DNA from: Cutaneotrichosporon cavernicola
Taxonomy: Eukaryota > Basidiomycota > Tremellomycetes > Trichosporonales > Trichosporonaceae
DNA length: 64,000 nucleotides
NCBI RefSeq assembly: GCF_030864355.1
Contig: NC_083395.1
Location: 620,001 to 684,000, forward strand
Direction of reading: 5' to 3'
A model generated the notes under the pieces. The model was given only the letters and a program-made list of their open reading frames with translations. It was not told where the DNA came from and did no database searches. This document shows positions 1-11,459 of this stretch, in pieces (position 1 is the first letter of the stretch; every line of letters starts with the position of its first letter). The position numbers were made by a program, and so were the translations under genes.

Positions 1-204
1 TCTTCCGTCGCCTCATGATTGTCGAGATCGCTTCTGGGGAGCTGGCCCAGCGTCCCTGGTCTCGACTTGCCGACGCATAGCCAACCAAGGGCGGCGCCGA
101 CGCATAAAGCGATCAACTTCCTCCACACTGTTGTACATATGGAACTCATAGATGTCCTGAGAGGCCGTCATTTATCCATTACAGCTCCGCACGCTTCTGG
201 CAGG

Positions 205-1173
205 TTATTGCGACTTGGGCTTTTCTTTTTCAGCGTCGCGCTGACGCTGAGCGCTGTCGCCACCACTGTGAAGCCAGGCCATGATCTGCTGGCCAATCGC
301 CGTTGTCAGAACCGGGAGTGCGAACCAAATCCACTTTGGAGCCAGCGCCGTGTACTGCGCCAAGTACTGGTTGGCAGAGATGTACGCCTCGACAAGATAC
401 GAACTAACCTCGTCAGCTTGTATCTAGTCGAAACTCACAGGTCACCGTCGGGCGAGAGGCTGCCATCCCATGGAGGGAGGTTTCTCCAGTAGCTTTCGGC
501 AAGGATCTCGTAAAGCATTGTCCCGTTGGCTGGGAGACGCGGAGGAGCTGCGAATCGCAGAGTCTTGCCGCTATCGGTGACGAACACGATGTATGGGGGT
601 CTTGTATGTCAGTAGGTCAAGAGTTGAAGCGACCCACTTGGTCATGACCCAGCGCGTGCTCAGGACCCAGTCGGTCATCCAGTCCAAGCGACCAAACTTG
701 ATGCGCTCCACCTTGTCCGCTAGGGTCGCGTTGTTTTTCAACAGCGAGCTCGCGTTGGATTGTGTCTCCAAGTAGGCGTGAGACATCACGTCGCCTTCGC
801 GCCCGTGACTGGAGTTAGAGTGAGTCTGGCGCCCGCAGCGGCGACGTACACTGCGACAACCCAGAGGTCATCCGGGCGGCTCTGCGAAAAAATGGTGTCG
901 TAGTTGTCGTCCGTGATGCGGGTCATGCCCGTCTCGGCGTCGCTCTTGGCACGAGCTGCGAGGTCGACCGGCTTGCTGCCACCATTGATAACCGTTTGCC
1001 AAACGTTGTTGGCAATCGCGGAGATGCCGGTCAAGTGCGGAGCTTGTGCTGCATCCTGCCTGAGCGCTCGTCAGCGGCGCTATGGAGAAAAGCAGTGAGG
1101 GTACAAACTGAGCGGTAGATCCCGATGGACACAATGCTGTGCACAAAAGCACGGGTATCAAAGAGAGGCGCAT
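205..1173 (-). CDS. Putative ER thioredoxin-fold-like membrane protein (TMX-like)
   Basis: At least four exons. The start at 1173 gives a hydrophobic signal peptide (MRLSLIPVLLCTALC) that ends near STAQ, just before intron 1. The next exon continues DAAQAPHLTG. A middle part resembling the beta strand of a thioredoxin fold (DDLWVVAVHG) follows, but no CxxC redox motif is visible there, so a disulfide oxidoreductase activity is doubtful. Near the C-terminus is one likely membrane span (WIWFALPVLTTAIGQQIMAWL), followed by a charged tail ending EKEKPKSQ. Signal peptide, lumenal domain, single span and short basic tail match the topology of TMX-type ER proteins; that family call is inference. Introns fall near 1040-1095, 795-845 and 415-440. 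The neighbour at 2400 lies on the other strand. Confidence 0.5.
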
Positions 1174-2399
1174 GCTGGAGGCGGAACGTTACAACGTGCG
1201 CGTCTGCCAAGAAGACTGCCGACGGTGCCGAGCAAGCTGGCCAGGGTTGTGAGTTGTGCCAAGCGCGAGTGTTGATGCCAGCTGGTCAAGTTTGCAGCGA
1301 ACAGAGATACGTGAAAGCGGTGAGTGAGGGTGGATGGTGTGATGCAAAGCGGTGAGTTAAGTATAGGTACGACTTGATGGGGCCAGCGTGGAAGGGTCGT
1401 CTAGACATGTATGTACATGTGGTGTGGCCAAAACAAGCACCACATGTCACGTAAGCCACCAAAACTAGGCACACATTCCTTTCGGTTCGACTTGCCCTCG
1501 TGGCCTCTGGGCATGGCGGTCTTGGCTTGGAGTCCGTCATCGGAGCCCGTTGTCAAGGGCCAAGATCCAAAGATCATACCTTCATGCCAGCCATGTTGAT
1601 ATTGACGTCTATTGTATTGTATATATGTATCTCGCTCAAGCTTTGTGCAACACTTGCACACGTGTGCATCGATACGAAGCCTAGGTCTCTCCATGCTGGC
1701 TTGGCCTTGGTACCTTTGTGTTAAGCATCATTCCCCAGTAGTGGAACGATGCACAGCCCCGAATAGGTGTGGTTTGGAGAGAGAAATGTGTAGCCCCACA
1801 ACACGTGGATTGCTGTGCATCTGAGTTTAGTAGTTTTACTACTACTACTACTACTACTACTACAGCAGAGCTTTAGTGAGACATAGCAGAGTTCTCGCAA
1901 CAGAGAGGTATGAGCGAATGCTGTGCTCGGCTACGTCTTTGGTCATTGTTGCCAGCCCAGGACCATCAGGAACATGACTTTAGACCCAGTTCCTAGCCTT
2001 TCAGCTTATTCAGTCAGCTACAGATCAAGATGAAGAATGAGTCCAAGTGCGTCAACAGGCACATTGAATGGTCATGTGACTCGCCACCTTCTCGGCTGAC
2101 TCGGTTCTGTTTGGAACCCAACATGGGTGGGTTTATTGGCCAATCACGCCGACACGCTAATCCCCCAACAGGTCCGAGCTTTTAGCGCTGTCCACGTCAA
2201 CGACTCAAAGGCCACTACCGAGGGCACGGAGGCTCGGAGGGCCAAGGCAAGGTCAAGGACGTCATATCTTGCCCACAATGCACAGTCAACCTCTACATCT
2301 TAAATAGACTGTTGCCACCTTGATCACTTACAATCCTCCCAACTTGACAACCTTGTCACACCTCACCTCACACACCCCTTTCATAACTTTGCTTTCATC
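1174..2399. other. Intergenic region between divergent genes
   Basis: Divergent upstream region of the thioredoxin-like gene (minus) and the stomatin gene (plus). Short open frames occur on both strands, but none has a recognisable motif or a coherent splice pattern. The (TAC)n microsatellite lies inside it. The last 120 bp before 2400 are rich in CAAC/CCTC, as is common for leaders in this window. Confidence 0.6.
1837..1863. repeat. (TAC)9 trinucleotide microsatellite
   Basis: Nine uninterrupted TAC/ACT triplets. They are non-coding and lie about 540 bp upstream of the stomatin start. A length-variable marker of this kind is typical of fungal intergenic DNA. Confidence 0.9.
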
Positions 2400-3740
2400 A
2401 TGGCCTTTCCCAACGACGACTTGAAGAGGGGCTCCCTCAACTCGACTCAGCCCCTTCACAGCCACGACCATTCCGACACTGAGGACCTCCACCGCTACGT
2501 AACAGAGGAGATGCCACGCGCGGCCAAGATGGCTGTGGCTGGACCTTCCAACGAAGGTGCCATCTTGGTGCGTGGTGTTGTTTAACTGTGTACTCCCCCG
2601 CTCACGCTGCAGACTGTGCAACCACTGAGTAAGAACGAGTAAGCTTTCGATGCCTGACTGTGACTGACGCTTCAGTATGCAGCCCTCGTATGCGCAGGAC
2701 TTTGGTTCGGCCTCGGTTACGGTGCGGACCGGCTTGCGGACGATTGCTAACGCACCAGCACGGTTTCTATGGGAGCATGATGACTGGGCTGGGCTCTTGC
2801 ATCGGCTTCTTTGGTCAGTTCCCATGCCTTCCTCTTCCCAACCCATACAAGGAGGTTCGCCAAGGTTCGGTTGGCCTCATCAGCCGCTTCGGCCAGTTCT
2901 ACAAGTCGGTCGACCCTGGTCTCGTCGAGGTCAACGTCTGCTCAGAAAGCATCAGCGTTGTTGGTGAGTGCCGTTCGTTTCGCAGCTGACTCTTAGACGT
3001 CAAGATTCAGCTCACGACTGTTCCGCGCCAGACGGTGCAGACCAAAGACAACGTCTCCGTGGAGATTGACTCGGTTATCAGCTGGCACGTCGTGTCGCCC
3101 TACCGCGCCGCGTTTGGCATCAACAACCTTGCCGGCGCGCTGGTCGAGCGTGCGCAGACTACACTGCGCCAGGTGGTTGGCGGCCGTGTGCTCCAGAGCG
3201 TGATCTCGGACCGCGAGGGACTTGCTCAGGAAGTCGCCGAGATTATTGAGACGACTGCCGAGAAGTGGGGTGTCTCCATCGAGTCGATTCTTCTCAAGGA
3301 CATCAACTTCTCGGCCGACCTCCAGCAGAGCCTGTCTTCGGCTGCTACCCAGAAGCGCATCGGTGAAAGCAAGGTTATTGCTGCGCGTGCCGAGGTCGAC
3401 GCTGCCAAGCTCATGCGTCAAGGTACGTCGACGGCTCTGCGCCCAAGCTAACATGTAGCCGCCGACATTCTTGCGTCGCCCGCAGCTATGCAGATCCGCC
3501 AGCTCGAGGCCCTTCAGTCCATGTCTCGTAGCGCTGGCTCCAAGGTCATCTTCGGTGAGTAGTTCTTGGAGCCTCCTCGTTGCTGACACAACAGTCCCCA
3601 TGAACCTCGAGGCTATGGGTGCGGCTGGCCTTGACGGTCCGATGGCGCAGCAGATTGCTGGCGGCAACGATGAGCATCTTCTGGCACCCCGAAACTCGGC
3701 TGGGCAGGCGGCCGTCATTACCTCCATGTCCAACATGTAG
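2400..3740 (+). CDS. Stomatin / band-7 (SPFH) family membrane protein
   Basis: Spliced product of about 360 residues. The N-terminal cytosolic segment is followed by a short hydrophobic hairpin region (GSCIGFFGQFPCLPLPNPYK). The full SPFH/band-7 domain comes next: GSVGLISRFGQFYKSVDPGL, then VPRQTVQTKDNVSVEIDSV, then RQVVGGRVLQSVISDREGLA and ERWGV-like EKWGVSIESILLKDI. A helical tail with AATQKRIGESKVIAARAEVD and RQLEALQSM is the oligomerising coiled region typical of stomatins. These proteins form ring oligomers in cholesterol/ergosterol-rich microdomains and modulate channels and transporters. The ATG at 2400 directly follows the pyrimidine-rich leader. Several introns of about 35-60 nt interrupt the frame, for example near 2575-2675, 2960-2998, 3421-3457 and 3555-3595. 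The TAG stop is at 3738. Confidence 0.9.
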
Positions 3741-3831
3741 CAGACCTCTTGTATCTGATTTGGTGGCGACGATAATATCACCCATTTAATAAGTACTTGG
3801 ATATGGAAGTGTATCAAAACTACATACTCGG

Positions 3832-4483
3832 CTACGCACTCCTGTCGGCAGCGTGCTTAGCATCAACTGCCCGAAGAAGGTCGACGTCCAAGGGAACCTT
3901 GTCGCCCATCCAAGTCGCTCTTACGGTGTGGTCGTTAGCCTCGTCACCCGTGTTGGGATGGATGAGAACACTGCACGGCCCTCGATTTGCCATCATCCAC
4001 GTAAAAAGAGCACCCAGTTCGGCGGGCGTGCAGACGTTGATCTCAAACATCGGAATGGGGTGCGGACCGAGAGGACCTTCAAAGAACTGCCGTTAGAACT
4101 ACTTCTTTTTGCCTCTCACTCGATAAGTCCTTAGTTCAGGGAACTCGCGACGCACCGCCTCGTACAGCTTGTGTGCGTACTGAACGTGGTTTGGGTTGTT
4201 GGGCTGCAGTTAGCGGAGCCTCAATATCGGCTCCCACCTGGTGGTAGACATGAAAGTCAACCCAAGGCTTTGAGTTCGGGCCCCCGTCGCCGTGCCACAT
4301 CTTGTGGTAGAATGGGCTCAGCTTGCCATCGGGACGGGGATGGTTGCGGACGCTTTTGCCGTCGCCTGCGGGGTTGACCTCGTATGACAGCGGTTCAAGT
4401 CCCTCTGTCGAAAATGTTGCTGATGGAGCTCCGATGTCCGGATAGAACGACGCCAAAGGATTAGCGGAGCTTGAAGCGGACAT
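3832..4483 (-). CDS. DOPA 4,5-dioxygenase-like extradiol dioxygenase
   Basis: Three exons give about 190 residues, the usual size for the DOPA-dioxygenase family. The first exon begins MSASSSANPLASFYPD and carries KPWVDFHVYHQ, with the metal-ligand-type H-x-Y-H segment. The second contains VQYAHKLYEAVRREFPELR. Splicing out an intron with GTGAGA...CAG ends joins YR to FFEGPLGPHPIPMFEI. The last exon has CSVLIHPNTGD and NDHTVRATWMG, both family signatures. Members open catechol rings (betalain-type chemistry in fly-agaric and plants); the substrate in yeasts is unknown. A longer reading to 4552 exists, but the Met at 4483 fits the family better. It is convergent with the stomatin gene (91-bp gap) and divergent from the kinase. 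Confidence 0.85.
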
Positions 4484-5073
4484 GTTATATGTAAGAGAGA
4501 CGCAGAGGTGGAAAGAGTAATGTGAATATCTGGGGTCACCACTGGTCACCACATGTGCCCATGCCTTGATGTCATGTAATCCTCGCTTCCGTCGGCAGCT
4601 TGTCCATGGCCCATGCCATCATCCACGTTTTCAATCTCAACGCCACCAGCAATGTTTGCGTCTTGCCAGGGTGTCACATCAGCTGATCCGCTACCTGGGC
4701 CGTCAAGTCACGCCAACCGCTACCGCCTTATGAATCCATCACCCTGTCAGCAGTTGAAATACTGGAGATGGCTGCTGCAGTTACCGCACCATCACACTCA
4801 CAGTCACTCTGCGTGACCCGCTGTAACTCAATACAGTCAAACACCTGTTGTCCACACTAATAGACTGACATCGCTCCCTGCCATGCTGAACCTGATGCAG
4901 GAATGTTTGCATGACATCGTCGTCTCCCACAACCCCACATCATCACTATTGATTACAGCCCTAGCTTGACATCTTGACAACTCACTTCTCCCCTCAGCTC
5001 CAAGATCCGAGAGTGACTCTCTACCCTAACGCACACGCCTACCTCGATAGAACAGATCTCACGTTTCGCAGAC
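4484..5073. promoter_or_regulatory. Shared upstream region of DOPA-dioxygenase and kinase genes
   Basis: About 590 bp between two divergent start codons, so it must hold both promoters. It is rich in CACA/CCAC and pyrimidine tracts. No convincing TATA element or gene was seen. Confidence 0.5.
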
Positions 5074-7069
5074 ATGGACTTTGATGTTGTGCCGGTAAGT
5101 ATGATCAGCCAGACAAGCCGCCAACGGCCACGATAAGCCGCCAGTTGACCGTCCAGTACGAGGACATTGTCTGGGGTGAGCGCATCGGAGGTGGTAGCTT
5201 TGGATCCGTTTTCAAGGGTGAGTCCCCAGCCCAGAGTACCAATGACTGATTGCAGGCCAGTACCTGGGACTGGACATTGCGATCAAGGAGATACATGCCT
5301 CTACAGAGTACAACGTGATAGTTACCCCCATTCTCCGACTAACTTTCAGGTCCACAAGTACTTTGAGCGCGAGTGGCGGATCATGAGAGAATGTCGTCAC
5401 CCAAACATCGTCCTCTTTCTCGGACTCTGTAAGGAGCCGAGTGGCCAACGCCGAGTGTTGTACGCCGTCGGGCGCGGTGGACGCTGACTTTCCCCAGTAT
5501 TGTTTCAGAATACGTCTCTGGTGGAAACCTCCGAAGCCTCATTCGCTCGACAGTCCCGTTCCCTTGGCGTCTACGACTATCATTTGCCACTGATATAGCA
5601 CGCGCTGTGGCGTACCTCCACGCCCGACAGGTAAGTCTCTCACCAACTTACAGGCGGCAACTAATCCCAGTGCATTCACCGGGATCTCAAAGGCGAAAAC
5701 CTCTTGATCGCGAGCAACAATCGCATCAAGGTTGGCGACTTTGGGTTTGCTCGGATCACTTCGCGCAACGAGGAGGAGATGAAAAACTTGACCTATTGCG
5801 GAACAGACGTGAGCTGGTCCACGCGGTGGACGAAGCGCTGATACATTTAGGGATACATGAGCCCAGAGATCGTCATGGGAGAGAGCTTTGATCTCCCAAC
5901 AGACGTGTACTCGCTGGGGATCATCTTCATTGAGATTCTGACTCGCATTGTGGTTGGTTCCAAAGTGTACTCCCGGCAGGCGCCTGTCTTGACTCCTGAC
6001 CCGGATGCAGTACGCGGCCGCGCGTCCGCCGGCTGTCCCCCGGACTTTGTCGACCTTGCACTCCAGTGCTGCAGTTTTGCACCAGCCGATCGGCCGACTT
6101 TGCCAGAAATCCTCCTCCGTTTACGGCAAATCGAGACGAATGTTGGCTGCGAGTCCGAGGTTGATTGCACGTGGTCCACTAAGCCCTTTCGCCGTGAAGG
6201 CAAGCGAGCCATGCCCATCTTCGACTATTCGAGTGACGACGAGGCAGAGGCGCTCATCGATGACCAGTTGATGCCGAGGGAGGATTCAGAGGAGAAGACT
6301 GTATACCAAGCTCTCACAGAGGTCAACATCGTCATCGACGGAAGTGGCCCAAGCTTGGATTTGATCCCATCATCGGCCCTCGCGGACGCGTCCACGGGCG
6401 TGTTTTACAACACGGCCAGTGAGATGATGTGTAGGTGTGAGAATCGGGTTGCAATGAATCTCACCCCCGCAGCGTATGACAATCTCACCTTTGAAGGGGA
6501 CTCCAATGCTCGACCTAGCTCGTTTGCCATGCCGGGCCCGATACCCTGCACGTATCCCGAAGAAGAGGCCAGTTCAACGAGAACCGTCAAAGGGGTACTT
6601 GAAAATGCCCGCAGTGAGGCATCTTCACCGGACTCGCCTCGTGAAGCAAGCTTGAGACTGGACGTGCCAGAAGAGGCGTTGGATATGGCTACATTGCCGA
6701 CTCCCCGCCCGTCCGTCGACGGACACAGTTCCGCCCATCGGTTCATGCCCCTCCTGAGGGCAGCCGAAGTCCTTAACGCAAAGCGTATCCCTTCCTCATG
6801 TGAGACTAATGGCTGGAATGTGCTGACACTTTCAGTCGCTGCCAGCCTTGCGCGCGTTCTTCTGCCCCGGACACTTGCAAGGTTGAGGGAGAGGTGCATG
6901 GTATGTTCGAAACGGTTAGATCCTCGATCTGGTTTCCAGTGTGATGACTGTGGTAGTGAGTAGCCGTGAAAACACCAAACTGACGCACGTAGTCTTTGTC
7001 CATACCAAGTGCCTCTCTGTTTCCATCCCACGTTGCGCCAGATCCCTCGAAACCGACATTGATATGTGA
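5074..7069 (+). CDS. TKL/LISK-like protein kinase with C-terminal C1-like zinc finger
   Basis: The kinase domain occupies the N-terminal half. It has a glycine loop GERIGGGSFGSVFKG, the catalytic lysine in DIAIKEIHA, and RECRHPNIVLFLGLCKEP, a TKL-type stretch. HRDLKGENLL is the catalytic loop, VGDFGFARI the DFG motif and GTDGYMSPEI the activation-segment end. It closes with CCSFAPADRPTLPEILLRLR. A long Ser/acidic, low-complexity region follows. The last exons, joined across an intron with GTAGTG...GTAG ends at about 6953-6992, give CMVCSKRLDP...CDDCVFVHTKC, a C-x2-C / C-x2-C / H-x2-C zinc knuckle resembling a C1 domain. The product ends SLETDIDM at 7069. Seven or so short introns lie in the kinase half. 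Tremellomycetes are known to have LISK-type TKL kinases; assignment to that group is inference from the motifs. Confidence 0.85.
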
Positions 7070-7472
7070 CCGATATCCGACTTGCGCGAATAATCGTGTA
7101 TTCCTCAATAGTACTGTTGATATTAGCAGAATCTAATGTAGCTTGCGTGGTTAACCTCCAAAGATGCAAGCGTAGGAAGGACCTGACTGTAGCTGACTGC
7201 AGCTGATTGCAGCTTGCAGCCGCCCTCTAACATTCCGTACCCCTGCGCCATCGGCTGCCCTGCCTGTTCGCGACAGGTACCAGGTACCAACCACGTGGGG
7301 CTTGGATCGGTGCCACGGATCACTAGCTCGTTAACGCCGACGGAGTTTTGGGTTTGGTACTCAGATTTCGGAGTGAGCCAGAGGTTGTCAACGAACGCGT
7401 GCGGATTGAGCTTTGTACATCCAACTACTTTCCCCCCTTACTTCACAAATCGGTGGAAGAAGACCATTCAAA
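7070..7472 (+). promoter_or_regulatory. RPS12 upstream region
   Basis: About 400 bp between the kinase stop and the RPS12 start. It contains repeated CAGCTGA/GCAGCTTGCAG words (7183-7222) and a CAGGTACCAGGTACC duplication (7275-7289). No additional gene is seen. Confidence 0.45.
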
Positions 7473-8038
7473 ATGTCTGACGCCGGATCGGAAATCGCCT
7501 CCAACGTTGAGCAGGTCGAGCAGGTCGAGCAGGTCGCCGACAACTCGGGCCCCATGTCGGTCGAGGACGCCCTGCAGGAGGTCATCAAGGTGAGTTGGAC
7601 AGTGGAACCAGCACGTTTCGGCTCAATGTTGACAAGCGCAGACCGCCCTCATCCACGACGGCCTTGCCCGTGGTCTCCGCGAGTCGGCCAAGGCTCTTGA
7701 CAAGCGTGAGGCGCACCTCTGCGTCCTCGTCGAGACCGTCACTGAGGGTGAGTTTCCTTTGGAAGTTGTCGAGGGAAATCAGAGCGATCGTGAGGAAACA
7801 CCCAGCTGACACGCTAGCCGAGTACTCGAAGCTCATCGAGGCCCTCTGCGCTGAGCACAACATCCAGCTCATCAAGGTCTCGGACGCCAAGGTCCTCGGC
7901 CAGTGGGCCGGTCTCTCGAAGATCGACCGCGAGGGCAAGCCCCGCAAGGTCGTCGGCTGCTCGTGTGTTGTTGTCACCAACTACGGTGCCGAGACCGCCG
8001 GCCTCCAGGTCCTCCTCGACTACTTCAAGACCCGCTAA
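7473..8038 (+). CDS. RPS12: 40S ribosomal protein S12 (eS12)
   Basis: Three exons encode about 145 residues, the usual eS12 length. The N-terminus contains a tandem EQV repeat from three copies of a 9-nt unit (7509-7535), then [12 protein letters not shown]. After intron 1 comes [20 protein letters not shown] and [10 protein letters not shown]. After intron 2 comes [40 protein letters not shown] and [12 protein letters not shown], diagnostic of eS12. The protein sits in the beak of the 40S subunit. The ATG at 7473 follows a CTT/CCCCCCTTA leader typical of ribosomal-protein genes. No snoRNA box motif was recognised in the short introns. It is convergent with GPI10. Confidence 0.97.
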
Positions 8039-8439
8039 GCGCTGTTTCAGTTCATGGACTGCATGTGTAGCGACGAGGTAAGTGTTTGCTTCCTTCTTCC
8101 CTCTCTCCTGATGAATCTGGGACTCCCTCTTCGCATCTACGCATGTCGACAACTCCCTTGGAATCGAACCTTCCTCGAAAGAGGAAATCCTGTGTCTGAT
8201 CCGTCTCCTTCGTGTATCGTGTTTTCGAATCTGACACCAGTGTTTTGTCACAAGATTCTGCACGTCGTGAATATAGTAGTCTTTGGTACATCTATGCCAG
8301 CGTTGGTTGCGAACCCACAATCATATGTCGCCTCATTAATTTGCCTTATTGACTTGTCATCTGGACTGACCTCTGGGGGCACACCATTTGACGCCGTTTC
8401 GACCTTCACCTTCAAGATCATCTTTACATCTCGTCTCGT
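8039..8439. other. 3' intergenic region between convergent RPS12 and GPI10
   Basis: About 400 bp holding both 3' UTRs. No gene or structured RNA was recognised. Confidence 0.6.
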
Positions 8440-10518
8440 CTAGGGGAGACATATATCATCTATCCTGGCGACTTGCGACTCCCCATGAATCCAGACCCGT
8501 ACACCGCCTTGCCGCATCTCCTCATCCTGGGCGAAATCGAAGCCGTTCCAGAGGTTCGCCGCCTCGTGATAGCCTCTACCTACCAATGCTTGCTCCACTG
8601 ACAGAGACAGGTTCCCAAGGGTGTCCCGTCTCTCCAGCAACTCGCCGAACAGAAGGACGTGCGACGGCAGATGCTCATCGCTGGAGGTAACGCTGGCAGA
8701 GACTTCGCTGAGCTTGAGGGGAGGCCGCGGGAAGACATGCTGTATGTAGGTGACAGGCGATTCGTAGAAGAGATCTTGCTGGGTCCAGTGCTTGCTCGTG
8801 CTCTGTTTGCCAAGTGGGGGTGCGCAGGTAAGGAACCATCCGGGTATGCTCCCCAGGTGACTTGACCATGGTGTCGAATGGCACGGCATCAGTACTACCA
8901 CAGATGTGACGGTACCGAAGTTGCCGTTCCGGAGGCCATTCATGACATCGACCTGGGCGGCACCATGGAAACCGTTGAGATAGAGGTAGGGAATGATCGG
9001 GGTCAAGAGGATGAGGTAGAACGGTCGCACGGGAAGGCGACAGTACTGTCGGATGGACGTCGAGATGCTGTTGAAGCCCACTTGGGTTGGAGAATAGTGG
9101 ACTTGAAGTGCCGGGACGGCGAACAGCAGTAGTTGTGGGAGCAGGGGATGTAGAAAGCGCCACTCCGAATGAGGCGAGAACGACAAGGCAGCAATGGTGA
9201 CCACGATTGTCCGACTCAGTGTGCGCAATGCTGGGGTGATATCCAGACTGTTGAGCGACTGCGGTCGTACAGATTGAGGAAGTAGCGCCGCGAGGAACCC
9301 TTGGCCCCACCAAAACCAGACTGGAAGGAGAAGTAGAGGGAGTGATTGCACGACGTGATACAGCAAGCCTGTCCCACCATAGAACGACGCGATATTGAGG
9401 ACGACGTTCTGATAAAAGAATGTGAGAGTGGGAACAATGAGCCTTCCAACCATTGCCCAGTCTAATGCCGTTGACAACCCCAAGACAGTCAGTCTGTTCC
9501 AGTCAGCAGCAGGTCCAGAAAACCTCGGAATTCTCCACTCGGGCTTCTCCACTCACCCCCCAAGCAAGGTCTTGGCAGTGAGAGTCGCTGTCGCCGCTGG
9601 CCCTTGGTTGACCCAGCAGAGGACCGTTGTCTCAAGATGCAGGTACGCCCAAAACACCAGCATTGTCGGCCTAATGCAGAGCGACAACGCGGCAAGGGAA
9701 GCAGCGAGGAGGACGTTGTCCGAGTAGGTGCTTTCCGGTCAGCAAACTCAGTCCTGATTAAGGCGTACCCAGTATCGCGCCCCTCCACCTTGTCCATCAT
9801 CCCACATGTAGGACTTTCGTTGCCGTCCTCAGTTGCTGCTTGCGACAGCGGCTTTTCGCCGGGCCCTGAGGTGGACGTAGGTGCCGATGAGGGTGAAAGA
9901 GGGACTGTTCCGCTGAAAGACGGAAGCGGGTAATAGTACAGCGCCATTGTTGTGAGGAGAGTTTCTGGAGAGGTCGAGAGAGCACGCGGGAGAAGGTGCG
10001 CGTTGAAGAGTGATGTTAGGGATAGGAAAAGCTGGAAGTCAGAAAACCTCCTTGTGCACACCCACTGCTCCGGAGGCATAGCCTCGCCCAAGAATCTTGG
10101 CAGCTAAGAGACTCGTGTAGTAGTCGGTAAAGGCGGCAAGAAGGAACCCAACAACCCTAGGAGCGATCACCTGCGGCTTAGCGAGCAGAGACGCGACTGA
10201 GAAACCCACGATTGCGTCGCTCGAGTCAAGTCCAAGTACTTGGACAAACTTGTAAACCAATACGAAGACTCCAGGCCAAATCCAACCCCGCAGCCGCCCA
10301 CCCACCACTGTCTGCGTCCACCAAGTTTGTGGGAGACCTGGCCGGAGTGGGAGGTCTTGCCATTCCCAGGTCAGATGACCGTGACCAAAGACGTAATCAT
10401 GAGCTGGCTCAAAAGCTTGGTAGAACTCGTCAGGTTGAAAGAACGTGTGGGGAAGAGCCAGGCTGAGCGCGCGGACTGCTAAAGCGACTTGAAGCGCCCG
10501 CGGGAGGTGAAAGCTCAT
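8440..10518 (-). CDS. GPI10: GPI mannosyltransferase 3 (GPI10 / PIG-B, GT22 family)
   Basis: Four exons give roughly 650 residues. The enzyme adds the third mannose to the GPI-anchor precursor in the ER membrane. Exon 1 starts MSFHLPRALQVALAVRALSL and has the GT22 lumenal loop FFQPDEFYQAFEPAHDYVFG followed by HLTWEW. Exon 2 contains LSLTSLFNAHLLPRALSTSP and ETLLTTMALYYYP. Exon 3 contains DNVLLAASLAALSLCIRPTM. The last exon has NIASFYGGTGLLYHVVQSLP, the repeated hydrophobic spans of a multi-pass enzyme, SEWRFLHPLLPQ and LMPCHSTPWSSHL; the last is characteristic of GPI10/PIG-B within the family. Introns were placed by frame continuity near 10036-10068, 9727-9765 and 9488-9552. The C-terminal extension (SVEQALVGRGYHEA...GGVRVW) resembles fungal homologues. 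Confidence 0.92.
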
Positions 10519-11414
10519 GGTCGAGACGATGACGAGACGCGTTTCTGAGCGACCACGGAACTGATAGTTGATGAATATGAATGATGATGACGGAGAAGTG
10601 ATGTCACCAAGGAGGGCAATCCAGATTCCAGAAGGGTTTACGTAATATCATTGTTTGGCTCCATCCATCCAAACCAATATTCATGGAAACCCAACTTGGA
10701 TATCTGCTGTTGACTCTTACAGTATGATCATTACATTTCTTGATGCGTGAACACCATGAACAGATAGGTATATAGATATTGATTGAGACGAGCTCCCACG
10801 CGCTAAATTGACTACTCCTCCCTCATCTCCAACTCCACTTCCTTCCCCTTCCCTCCATGACCTCCTAGCGCAGCCACCGCATGGCAGCCGACCAAACCTA
10901 AGATATTGATAGGCTAATGGTTTACTCTCACAGACTCCTCCTAAACTGCAACATCCTGCAATCCATTTCACCACACCCCTGGCTACTACAACGGCTGTTA
11001 GAGTCACACAGTCGGCACGATCAGTTGGTCCGATCCCTCAACCGTCCGTCTCTTCGTCCCGCAATTCTCATTGAACAGAGCTCGCCCTCAGCCCAGTCCG
11101 GATACACCCTCACAGCATACATGGGAAACACACTTAGCGACAACGCTGGTATCGGGCATCCACCTCTTCACGCCAACGAAGCACCCATGCCTTGCCTATT
11201 CCGACAACAGTCCTCCCTAGTTCACTCGTCTTCTTCGACGTCGCTTGATTGCTTCGGAGTCCCCTTGGTCCCCGACCAGTCGGATTTGCTGAGGCCTCTA
11301 TAGACCTCCCCATCCTCACCTCCACTATCTCAACATCATCCTCTCGCCCTCGAGCCGGCCCTCACACAACAGACTGCATGCTCCTGTAACTCGGTATGTG
11401 TGCTCTCACAGTTC

Positions 11415-11459
11415 CGCTCTCCACGCTCTCCACGCTCTCCACGCTCTCCACGCTCCTCG
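11415..11459. repeat. 9-bp tandem repeat (CGCTCTCCA)4-5
   Basis: Four perfect copies of a 9-nt unit followed by a degenerate fifth. Non-coding. Confidence 0.85.

Noticed and set aside
4385..4405. GGTTCAAGTCC, a tRNA T-arm-like word
   Set aside because: It lies inside the DOPA-dioxygenase coding exon and has no acceptor, D or anticodon arms around it.
6405..7169. 254-codon minus-strand open frame over the kinase 3' end
   Set aside because: The opposite strand encodes the conserved zinc finger and Ser-rich region in a supported frame; the minus frame has no motif.
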